Part shown: positions 57,808 to 64,000 of the stretch, in pieces
Position numbering within the stretch: position 1 is the first letter of the stretch
Layout: every line of letters begins with the position of its first letter
Assembly (NCBI RefSeq): GCF_003124125.1
Contig: NZ_QCXQ01000002.1
Span: 165,437-229,436, forward strand
DNA: 64,000 nt
Origin: Levilactobacillus bambusae
Lineage (GTDB): Bacteria > Bacillota > Bacilli > Lactobacillales > Lactobacillaceae
Direction of reading: 5' to 3'
The notes under the pieces: generated by a model
What the model was told of the DNA's origin: nothing
Seen by the model: the letters and a program-made list of their open reading frames with translations, nothing else
Databases searched by the model: none
Translations under genes and position numbers: made by a program

Positions 57808-59154
57808 TTGCAATCAACCCCAAAATCTGAATCCCATTTGTCTAACGGTAAAGCCGCCATTCTCGGTTTTCAACACCTCCTAGCAATGTATGCCGGAGAT
57901 GTCATCGTTCCCCTTATGATTGGGGGCGCCCTGCATTTTTCAGCCGCACAAATGGCGGCCTTAATATGTGCCGACATCTTTATGTGTGGAATCGCCACCT
58001 TACTTCAACTGAAGCGGACCCCGCTAACCGGGATTGCGCTCCCCGTTGTACTAGGCTGTGCCGTTCAAGCCGTTGGACCCCTAAAAACTATCGGGGCCCA
58101 ATACGGACTTGGGGTCATGTACGGGTCCATCATTGCCGCAGGAATCTTTGTTTTTCTAATTAGCGGATGGTTTGCAAAGTTAAAGTCATTTTTCCCACCT
58201 GTGGTCACGGGGTCATTAATTACGATCATTGGATTTTCCTTAGTTCCCGTGGGATTCCAAGATCTTGGCGGCGGTGATTTAGCCTCTAAATCATTTGGTG
58301 CTCCCAGCGCCCTGCTGGTTGGATTTTTTACAATGGTTGTCATCTTGCTCTTAAATGCATATGCAAAAGGGTTTCTGAAGTCCATTTCGATCCTTGTGGG
58401 GATTCTGGCAGGTACCCTGCTTGCCGAAGCCATGGGAATGGTATCCTTAAAATCCGTTGGTCAGGCTTCCTGGCTTCAGCTCCCCCAACCATTTCGGTTT
58501 GCCACCCCGAAATTTGAGTGGTCTTCAATCGTAACGATGATTTTAGTTTCCCTCACTACCATGATTGAATCAACGGGCGTCTTCTTCGCCCTCGGCAACA
58601 TTACCGGCAAGGAAGTCAACAGTGACGACCTTAAGCGCGGGTATCGGGCTGAAGGATTGGCCGTCATTCTCGGCGGAATTTTCAATACGTTCCCCTACTC
58701 CACCTTCTCTGAAAACGTAGGAATTGTTCAACTATCCGGGGTCAAAACTCGGCAGCCCGTTTACTATTCAGCTGTTTTCCTCATGCTCTTAGGGTTACTC
58801 CCTAAGGTGGGAGCTTTAGCCACCGCCGTTCCAACTCCCGTCCTTGGGGGCGCCATGATTGTTCTGTTCGGAATGGTCGGGGTTCAAGGCATTCGGATGC
58901 TTCAAGACGTTGACTTTCAAAATAACAATAACTTATTAGTGGCAGCGATCTCCATTGGTTTAGGGATGGGCGTTACGGTTTACCCCCAAGTCTTTCAGGA
59001 TCTCCCCACTTCAGTCCAAATCATTTTAGATAACGGTGTTGTTATCGGTAGCTTTTCAGCTTTACTGCTCAACATTCTCCTTAACCGGCGGGCAAAGCCA
59101 GCAGTTGTGGAAGCCCAAGTTCAATCGCAAGCCGTGGAGTCTAAGTCAAAATAA
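57808..59154 (+). CDS. pbuX: Xanthine permease PbuX (NCS2 family)
   Basis: This 448-residue inner-membrane nucleobase:proton symporter has 14 expected helices. It opens with ILGFQHLLAMYAGDVIVPL, the NCS2 signature. The substrate region has MIESTGVFFALG, followed by YRAEGLAVILGGIFNTFPY with the expected acidic residues, and NVGIVQLSGVKTRQPVYY. It imports xanthine or guanine. The TTG start at 57808 has GGAGGAGC nine bases before it. The upstream guanine-class riboswitch confirms the purine role. Confidence 0.92.
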   Translation: MQSTPKSESHLSNGKAAILGFQHLLAMYAGDVIVPLMIGGALHFSAAQMAALICADIFMCGIATLLQLKRTPLTGIALPVVLGCAVQAVGPLKTIGAQYGLGVMYGSIIAAGIFVFLISGWFAKLKSFFPPVVTGSLITIIGFSLVPVGFQDLGGGDLASKSFGAPSALLVGFFTMVVILLLNAYAKGFLKSISILVGILAGTLLAEAMGMVSLKSVGQASWLQLPQPFRFATPKFEWSSIVTMILVSLTTMIESTGVFFALGNITGKEVNSDDLKRGYRAEGLAVILGGIFNTFPYSTFSENVGIVQLSGVKTRQPVYYSAVFLMLLGLLPKVGALATAVPTPVLGGAMIVLFGMVGVQGIRMLQDVDFQNNNNLLVAAISIGLGMGVTVYPQVFQDLPTSVQIILDNGVVIGSFSALLLNILLNRRAKPAVVEAQVQSQAVESKSK

Positions 59155-59191
59155 CAATTATGGGTTATCAGGCAACTACGCCTCGTTAAAT

Positions 59192-59207
59192 GGGGACGAC
59201 CCCATAA
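59192..59207. repeat. Short palindrome after pbuX
   Basis: ATGGGG-ACGA-CCCCAT is preceded by CTCGTTAA and lacks a T-run. It may be a weak terminator or a decayed form of the dispersed hairpin. Confidence 0.3.
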
Positions 59208-59259
59208 AGCTTTGATTTTCTTAGCCAAACGGCCCGCCAATTTCTTTGACCGAACTAAA

Positions 59260-59288
59260 TTGCATTTTCGCCCAATCTTGGCTATGAT
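59260..59288 (+). promoter_or_regulatory. Promoter of the gene at 59321
   Basis: TTGCAT (59260-59265), a 17-base spacer and TATGAT (59283-59288). Confidence 0.6.
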
Positions 59289-59320
59289 GGGGAACGAAAA
59301 CTTAGTCAGGAAGTGAGCTC

Positions 59321-59698
59321 ATGAGTTCAAACGAGCGGTTTTATCAACCTAGTGATGCCGAAGGCGCCCTAAAAAAAGTTGAGAGCTTATTTAACAGCTA
59401 TCGGAGTGCCCCACTAACTCAGGAATTAGTTGATTACCATAATAATTTGATTCATCGATTAGACACCGATCTCCAACAGGCCGCGGAAGCCGAGCATCGA
59501 ACTGATTTAACGCAGGCCGCTAAGACAATGGCCTCCGCCATGCGGACCTGGCTACGAATACGAGCCTCGGGACAGCCCTTTGGCGGCCGACTGCGTCACT
59601 TTAAGTTTGTTGCCGACTCTACCGCCCCGGCGTTCAAACGAAAGGTGATTAAAAATCGCGGAACAAGCAACCATCGGGCTAGCCGGCACGGTGGTTAA
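59321..59698 (+). CDS. Small conserved protein of unknown function
   Basis: This 125-residue soluble protein is helical over the first 90 residues (acidic/amphipathic: GALKKVESLFNSYRSAP, DTDLQQAAEAEH). It has a strongly basic C-terminus (FKRKVIKNRGTSNHRASRHGG) that could bind nucleic acid. No family was recognised. It has its own promoter and a strong terminator right after the stop, so it is monocistronic. Neighbouring CsbD is convergent. Confidence 0.65.
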   Translation: MSSNERFYQPSDAEGALKKVESLFNSYRSAPLTQELVDYHNNLIHRLDTDLQQAAEAEHRTDLTQAAKTMASAMRTWLRIRASGQPFGGRLRHFKFVADSTAPAFKRKVIKNRGTSNHRASRHGG

Positions 59699-59700
59699 CC

Positions 59701-59748
59701 AAAAAAGATCCCCGTTCAAACCAATTGGTTTGGACGGGGATCTTTTTT
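59701..59748. terminator. Bidirectional terminator
   Basis: GATCCCCGT.CAAACC / GGTTTG.ACGGGGATC has six A before and six T after, between two convergent genes. Confidence 0.92.
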
Positions 59749-59754
59749 GGTTAA

Positions 59755-59967
59755 TTATTTATCATTTCGAACCTTGTCTTTAACATCGTCTAGGGTTTCT
59801 TCGACCCGATCCTTTGCATCCTCTAACTTTTCTTTGAGTTTACCCTTGGATTTTTCCGCTTTGCCTTGGCCTTCGCGGGCTTTATCATTCGTCACCTTAC
59901 CCTCGACTTCCTTGGCTTTGCCACTAAGTTGGTCCTTTGCGCCATCAATCCGTTTATCTAAAGTCAT
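59755..59967 (-). CDS. CsbD-family stress protein
   Basis: This 70-residue, highly charged helical protein has CsbD-like repeats (RIDGAKDQLSGKAKEVEGKV, then DKAREGQGKAEKSKGK and LKEKLEDAKDRVEETLDDVK). CsbD proteins are abundant general-stress proteins with no known activity. The ATG at 59967 with AAGGAGGG is clearly the start, although the frame is open for another 44 codons. Confidence 0.88.
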   Translation of the reverse strand: MTLDKRIDGAKDQLSGKAKEVEGKVTNDKAREGQGKAEKSKGKLKEKLEDAKDRVEETLDDVKDKVRNDK

Positions 59968-60174
59968 ATAAAATCCCTCCTTAGTTTGATTACCCATAGT
60001 ATGACAAGAATTTTGACGCTTCGCAATGAATATGCAAGGGCTGCCAACGTTAAAATTCCAAAATAATTCGACGGGGATACCGAAAGTTTCTCTGTTCATC
60101 CCGTTAAATTATTAGTCAACTTCTCGATACTGTATCAAACTTGACCGGCACCGGATAATTGCCGAGTTTTTTGC

Positions 60175-60203
60175 TTTGCACCCCCAATTGAGCGCGCTAT
60201 AAT
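60175..60203 (+). promoter_or_regulatory. Promoter of the pot operon
   Basis: TTTGCA (60175-60180), a 17-base spacer and TATAAT (60198-60203). The 295 bases between CsbD and the regulator hold only this promoter and the palindrome that follows it. Confidence 0.7.
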
Positions 60204-60214
60204 GTAGTCTGAGG

Positions 60215-60229
60215 TAAACTTAAAGTTTA
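60215..60229. promoter_or_regulatory. Putative operator of the XRE-cupin regulator
   Basis: TAAACTT-A-AAGTTTA is a perfect 7-bp dyad just after the transcription start, 33 bases before the regulator's start codon. A repressor bound there would block the whole pot operon. Confidence 0.5.
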
Positions 60230-60262
60230 GTTTTGCATAACCTCGGATTGGAGACCTTTATT

Positions 60263-60805
60263 TTGGATTTGGGACAGCAACTCCGCAACTTGCGGCTACA
60301 GAAAAACTTAACGCAGGAAGAGTTAGGTGAACGAACTGACTTAACTAAGGGATACATTTCCCAACTTGAACATAATCAATCATCCCCGTCCATGGAGACC
60401 TTTCTAACCCTATTAAACGTTTTGGGTGAACGCCCCGCCGATTTTTTTGCCAACCAAACAGCTGAACCAAAGGTGGTTTTTCACCCCGATGAACAAGCAG
60501 AATTTAAAAATTCAACTAAGGGCTACATAGAAAAATGGTTGGTGAAGGAATCCAATGATAATAGTATGGAACCCGTCCACATTACCTTAGCCGCAGACGG
60601 CGCCTTTAAAACGTTTGAACCATCAGCATCCGAAACCTTTATTTTAGTGACGAAGGGTAAGATTCAACTGAGACTCGGACCCAATACTTATGACGCTGCC
60701 GTCGGGGACAGCCTTTATTTTTACGCTGACCGGCAGCACCAAATTAAAAACCAATCAAAGACCACCAGTCAATTTATTCTGGTTGCAACTGCATCCTATT
60801 TATAA
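60263..60805 (+). CDS. XRE-cupin regulator of the polyamine operon
   Basis: This 180-residue protein has an N-terminal HTH ([20 protein letters not shown], then [18 protein letters not shown]). A C-terminal cupin sensor domain follows ([31 protein letters not shown]). PuuR-like members sense polyamines or related small molecules. It is the first gene of the operon with potABCD, so it probably represses itself and the transporter. The start is TTG at 60263 with TTGGAGA before it; another TTG 30 bases upstream lacks an SD. Confidence 0.85.
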   Translation: MDLGQQLRNLRLQKNLTQEELGERTDLTKGYISQLEHNQSSPSMETFLTLLNVLGERPADFFANQTAEPKVVFHPDEQAEFKNSTKGYIEKWLVKESNDNSMEPVHITLAADGAFKTFEPSASETFILVTKGKIQLRLGPNTYDAAVGDSLYFYADRQHQIKNQSKTTSQFILVATASYL

Positions 60806-60827
60806 CCAGTCACGGAGGAGAGAGCCA

Positions 60828-61913
60828 TTGGCGAAAACAATTGTAGAACTTAAAAATGTCTCAAAGAGTTACGGGGAGACCACCATTTTAAAGCACATTA
60901 ATTTAGAGCTCGAAGAGGGCAAGTTTTATACTCTGCTGGGCCCCTCTGGTTGTGGAAAAACCACCATTTTACGTACTATTGCGGGTTTTACGGACGCCAC
61001 CACCGGGGAAATCCGGTTTGACGGGCAAAAGATAAATGACGTTCCCGCGAATAAGCGTAAGGTCAATACAGTTTTTCAGGATTACGCCCTATTTCCGCAC
61101 ATGTCAGTCTTTGATAACGTGGCCTTTGGACTTGCCATCCATAAACTCGATAAAGCCGAAATTAAGCAGCGGGTGCAAGCCGCCCTCACCCTAGTCCAAC
61201 TTGAGGGGTATACAAACCGGGGGATTGCTGAATTATCCGGGGGCCAGCAACAGCGGGTTGCCATTGCCAGGGCTATTGTAATGAAACCCCGGGTCCTACT
61301 CTTAGACGAGCCCCTGTCTGCCCTTGACGCTAAGTTACGGCGCGCCATGCAAGTTGAGCTTCGCAACCTGCAACAACGGTTAGGGATTACCTTTCTATTT
61401 GTGACTCACGATCAAGAAGAGGCCTTAGCGATGAGTGACGACATCTTCGTGATGAATAACGGAGAGATTTTGCAGAGTGGGTCGCCGGTTGATATCTATG
61501 ATGAACCCGTGAACCATTTTGTGGCGGATTTCATTGGGGAAAGCAACATCTTGCCGGGACATATGATTAAGGACTACGAAGTCGAATTCGGTGGCCAAAA
61601 GTTCACCTGTTCCGATGCCGGAATGAAACCAAACGAGCCCGTTGAAGTGGTCTTGCGGCCTGAAGACCTAACAATCACCACCCCAGAAAATGGCAAACTG
61701 GTGGTGACCATTGAAACTCAGCTATTCCGCGGGGATTACTATGAAATCGTTGGTTACGATGACGATCACCATGAATGGTTAATTCATTCCATCCATTCAC
61801 CTAAGGATGGCGAACGGGTGGGGTTAACCTTTGACCCCGATGATATTCACGTCATGCGCTACGGTGAAAAGGAGGCTGAATTTGAGGCCCGGCTAGATGC
61901 TTACGAAGATTAG
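60828..61913 (+). CDS. potA: Spermidine/putrescine ABC importer ATPase PotA
   Basis: This 361-residue ABC ATPase of the polyamine class has Walker [11 protein letters not shown]-loop [13 protein letters not shown], signature [15 protein letters not shown], Walker [13 protein letters not shown] and H-loop [16 protein letters not shown]-terminal TOBE-like regulatory domain covers about 260-355 ([10 protein letters not shown]). The start is TTG at 60828 with GGAGGA eight bases before it; the frame extends upstream into the regulator gene without an SD. Confidence 0.94.
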   Translation: MAKTIVELKNVSKSYGETTILKHINLELEEGKFYTLLGPSGCGKTTILRTIAGFTDATTGEIRFDGQKINDVPANKRKVNTVFQDYALFPHMSVFDNVAFGLAIHKLDKAEIKQRVQAALTLVQLEGYTNRGIAELSGGQQQRVAIARAIVMKPRVLLLDEPLSALDAKLRRAMQVELRNLQQRLGITFLFVTHDQEEALAMSDDIFVMNNGEILQSGSPVDIYDEPVNHFVADFIGESNILPGHMIKDYEVEFGGQKFTCSDAGMKPNEPVEVVLRPEDLTITTPENGKLVVTIETQLFRGDYYEIVGYDDDHHEWLIHSIHSPKDGERVGLTFDPDDIHVMRYGEKEAEFEARLDAYED

Positions 61914-61925
61914 GGGGGATTTGTC

Positions 61926-62747
61926 ATGCCGCATCGTCACACGAATTGGCTCTACGGAATTCCATACTGGCTGTGGATCGGCCTGTTTGTCATTGCACCC
62001 GTTGCGCTAATTATTTACCAGTCATTTTTTAACATTGATTCTCACTTTACGTTAAACAACTATGCCACTTACTTCCATTCTGGAACGTACCTGCAAATGA
62101 CGGTTAATTCCGTTTGGTACGCCCTATTAGTCACCTTTTTCACCCTATTAATCAGCTATCCAGCGGCCTACATTATGAGCCACCTCAAGCACCGGGATCT
62201 CTGGTTGCTCCTCATCATTCTGCCCACCTGGATCAATATTTTGCTCAAGGCCTACGCCTTTATCGGCATCTTTAGTCAGGCCGGCATTGCCAACCAGTTC
62301 TTAACCCTGATTGGCATTGGCCCTAGACAGCTGCTCTTCACTAAATCGAGCTTTCTCTTCGTGGCCACCTACATCCAAATTCCGTTCATGATTCTTCCCA
62401 TCTATAACGCCATTCTTGACCTCAGCCCATCATACGTCAACGCCAGTCGGGACCTTGGTGCAACAAACTGGCAAACGTTTTGGCGGGTCATTTGGCCGCT
62501 TACCCTACCCGGCGTAAAATCCGGGATTCAAGCGGTCTTTATTCCCTCCCTGTCACTCTTTATGCTGACCCGGCTCATCGGTGGAAATAAGATCATTACC
62601 TTAGGAACCGCGATTGAGGAACACTTCCTGACCACCATGAATTGGGGGATGGGGTCGACAATTGGGGTCGTCCTCATTATTGCAATGGTCATTATTATGA
62701 TTTTTACCAATTCCGACAAACCAACGAAGGGAGATCGTCCATCATGA
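61926..62747 (+). CDS. potB: Spermidine/putrescine ABC importer permease PotB
   Basis: This 273-residue permease has six helices. Landmarks are the first helix WIGLFVIAPVALIIYQSFF, the PAAYIMS region and an EAA loop ASRDLGATNWQTFWRVIWPL. It pairs with PotC. The SD GGGGGATT lies before the ATG. It sits 12 bases after potA and overlaps potC by four bases. Confidence 0.93.
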   Translation: MPHRHTNWLYGIPYWLWIGLFVIAPVALIIYQSFFNIDSHFTLNNYATYFHSGTYLQMTVNSVWYALLVTFFTLLISYPAAYIMSHLKHRDLWLLLIILPTWINILLKAYAFIGIFSQAGIANQFLTLIGIGPRQLLFTKSSFLFVATYIQIPFMILPIYNAILDLSPSYVNASRDLGATNWQTFWRVIWPLTLPGVKSGIQAVFIPSLSLFMLTRLIGGNKIITLGTAIEEHFLTTMNWGMGSTIGVVLIIAMVIIMIFTNSDKPTKGDRPS

Positions 62748-63559
62748 AAAAACACCGTTTTTCCTGGTCCCACCTCTACCTCGTTCTGGTTTTTGCCGTT
62801 TTGTATGCGCCCATTTTATTTTTAATTGTGTACTCCTTTAGTCAGGGAAATTCCATGGATCATTTTCACGGATTTACGTTGCAGCACTACCAGGAACTCT
62901 TTGACGATCGACGGATGATTGTCATTGTCATTAACACCATGCTGATTGCCCTATTATCCGCCCTGATTTCAACCTTAATTGGGACCCTCGGCGCCCTGCA
63001 GATTGACAAAACGACAAATAAGCTCACGCGGGGAACGATTTTATCCCTCAACAATATTTTGATGGTTTCTCCCGACGTGATTATCGGAGCGAGTTTTCTG
63101 ATTTTCTTCACCCGGTTTCACATTGGGTTAGGATTTTGGACCGTTTTACTCAGCCACATTGCGTTTGAAATTCCGATCGTCGTTCTCATGGTTTTACCCC
63201 GCCTATCCGAAATGAGCGGTACCATGCTCGATGCAGCAGAGGATTTAGGGGCCACTAATTGGCAGATGCTTTCCCGGGTTATTCTGCCCTTTATTTCACC
63301 GGGGATTTTTGCCGGATTCTTTATGGCCTTAACCTACTCGTTAGATGACTTTGCCGTCACCTTCTTCGTAACGGGGAATGGATTTTCAACCCTTTCCGTT
63401 GAAATTTATAGTCGGGCCCGGCAGGGAATCAGCCTAGAGATTAACGCCTTATCCGGGTTAATGTTTATTTTTGCCCTGGGTCTGATTGTGGGTTACTACT
63501 TCATCCAGCAGGCCAATCAGCATCGGCTCCAAAAGCACCAAAAATCGGGGGCGGTTTAA
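62744..63559 (+). CDS. potC: Spermidine/putrescine ABC importer permease PotC
   Basis: This 271-residue permease partner of PotB has six helices, the typical opening LVFAVLYAPILFLIVYSFSQ, and the EAA loop AAEDLGATNWQMLSRVILPF followed by SLDDFAVTFFVTG. The ATG at 62744 overlaps the potB stop (ATGA) and directly gives the conserved N-terminus; the frame extends upstream without an SD. Confidence 0.93.
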   Translation: MKKHRFSWSHLYLVLVFAVLYAPILFLIVYSFSQGNSMDHFHGFTLQHYQELFDDRRMIVIVINTMLIALLSALISTLIGTLGALQIDKTTNKLTRGTILSLNNILMVSPDVIIGASFLIFFTRFHIGLGFWTVLLSHIAFEIPIVVLMVLPRLSEMSGTMLDAAEDLGATNWQMLSRVILPFISPGIFAGFFMALTYSLDDFAVTFFVTGNGFSTLSVEIYSRARQGISLEINALSGLMFIFALGLIVGYYFIQQANQHRLQKHQKSGAV

Positions 63560-64000
63560 ATGAAAAAATTAACGATGACGATCATTGCCATATTAGTGAC
63601 GTGCGGTCTCCTTGCCTTTTCTGGCAACCGACTCCAAGCGAGCTCGGGCGAGTCCGGGGCTAAAGTCCTCAACCTTTACAACTGGGGGGACTACATTGAT
63701 CCCACGCTTATCACCAAGTTTGAAAAGCAAACGGGATACCACGTCAACGTCGAAACCTTCGATAGCAACGAAGCCATGTTTACGAAAATTAAGCAGGGGG
63801 GCACCAACTATGACCTAACGGTACCCTCCGAATACATGATTGAAAAGATGAAGGCCAGTCACCTGTTAGTTCCGTTAGATCAGTCCCGGCTGCACGGGAT
63901 GGCTAACTTTGACCCCCGCTTTCTCAACCAATCGTTTGATCGGCATAATACGTACTCCATCCCCTACTTTTGGGGAACGCTAGGTATTATTTACAATGAT
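63560..64000 (+). CDS. potD: Polyamine-binding protein PotD (3' end outside window)
   Basis: The ATG at 63560 follows the potC TAA directly. The visible 147 residues include a signal sequence (KKLTMTIIAILVTCGLLAFS, cleavage probably near LQA). They also include the PotD opening VLNLYNWGDYIDPTLI and further ligand-site features DSNEAMFTKIKQGG, YDLTVPSEYMI and YFWGTLGIIYN. A Cys occurs in the hydrophobic core, but too early for a normal lipobox. It binds spermidine or putrescine outside the cell. The gene is cut by the window edge. Confidence 0.9.
   Translation, partial: MKKLTMTIIAILVTCGLLAFSGNRLQASSGESGAKVLNLYNWGDYIDPTLITKFEKQTGYHVNVETFDSNEAMFTKIKQGGTNYDLTVPSEYMIEKMKASHLLVPLDQSRLHGMANFDPRFLNQSFDRHNTYSIPYFWGTLGIIYND

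Noticed and set aside
57606-57860. A minus-strand frame of 84 codons.
   Set aside because: It runs through the purine riboswitch and its terminator and has no SD.
63560-63625. PotD as a lipoprotein via LVTC.
   Set aside because: The Cys is at residue 14-15 inside the hydrophobic core, too early for a standard lipobox, and a type I cleavage site follows.

Overview
The window is bacterial chromosome from a low-to-mid GC Firmicute, almost certainly a member of the Lactobacillaceae. The evidence is the gene set: the Opp peptide importer, X-prolyl dipeptidyl peptidase (PepX) with a proline iminopeptidase (PepI), an LPQTG sortase-anchored adhesin, an LtaS-type lipoteichoic acid synthase, a YumC-type ferredoxin-NADP reductase, and thiamine and purine uptake under riboswitch control. 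Shine-Dalgarno sites are strong (AGGAGG-like), starts at TTG/GTG are frequent, and many rho-independent terminators lie between convergent genes. The genus cannot be fixed from the sequence alone. No rRNA, tRNA, CRISPR array, phage or complete insertion sequence was seen.

Layout. 1-6600: universal stress protein and oppABCDF (minus strand). 6600-8100: hflX and a dispersed hairpin repeat. 8100-11200: glutamine-type amino acid ABC importer. 11200-14215: two cell-surface unknowns, a Fur-family repressor, a guanylate-kinase-like protein and a Nudix hydrolase. 14350-17770: pepX and pepI. 17770-18290: a non-coding stretch with a 116-nt nested palindrome and the stump of a prolyl-tRNA editing gene. 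18290-23520: FMN reductase, L,D-transpeptidase, ABC-F protein, two VOC proteins, CPBP protease, HxlR regulator. 23640-28710: an AT-richer surface island (YfhO-type membrane protein, Ser/Thr/Asp-repeat LPQTG adhesin, a MITE-like inverted-repeat element). 28710-32890: DegV protein and a TrpXYZ-type ABC importer behind a leader peptide and two terminators. 33060-45180: dehydrogenase, TerC, GH73 glucosaminidase, ElyC/YdcF-like protein, MMPL exporter, MerR regulator, GNAT, phosphatase, LtaS and FNR. 45400-49210: an unusual operon HAD / EIIC-like / DUF915 hydrolase / HAD. 49400-53050: TPP riboswitch and ykoEDC-tenA. 53090-57430: small secreted protein, small HTH-like protein, macrodomain protein with a four-repeat beta-barrel protein, asparaginase, HAD nucleotidase. 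57530-59150: guanine-class purine riboswitch and pbuX. 59300-64000: small unknown, CsbD, and the XRE-cupin regulator with potABCD (potD runs off the end).

Much of the content fits an organism that feeds on peptides and scavenges cofactors. Opp imports peptides and PepX and PepI trim the proline-containing ones. The Gln and Trp importers, TPP-controlled YkoEDC, PbuX and PotABCD bring in amino acids, thiamine precursors, purines and polyamines. LtaS, the L,D-transpeptidase-fold protein, GH73, YfhO and the adhesin act on the envelope. The most unusual items are: the Trp-codon leader peptide and tandem attenuators ahead of trpXYZ; an EIIC-fold membrane protein whose sugar-phosphorylation His and Glu positions are replaced, coupled to a surface hydrolase; a protein made of four Sm/Hfq-like repeats next to a macrodomain hydrolase; and several structured repeats.
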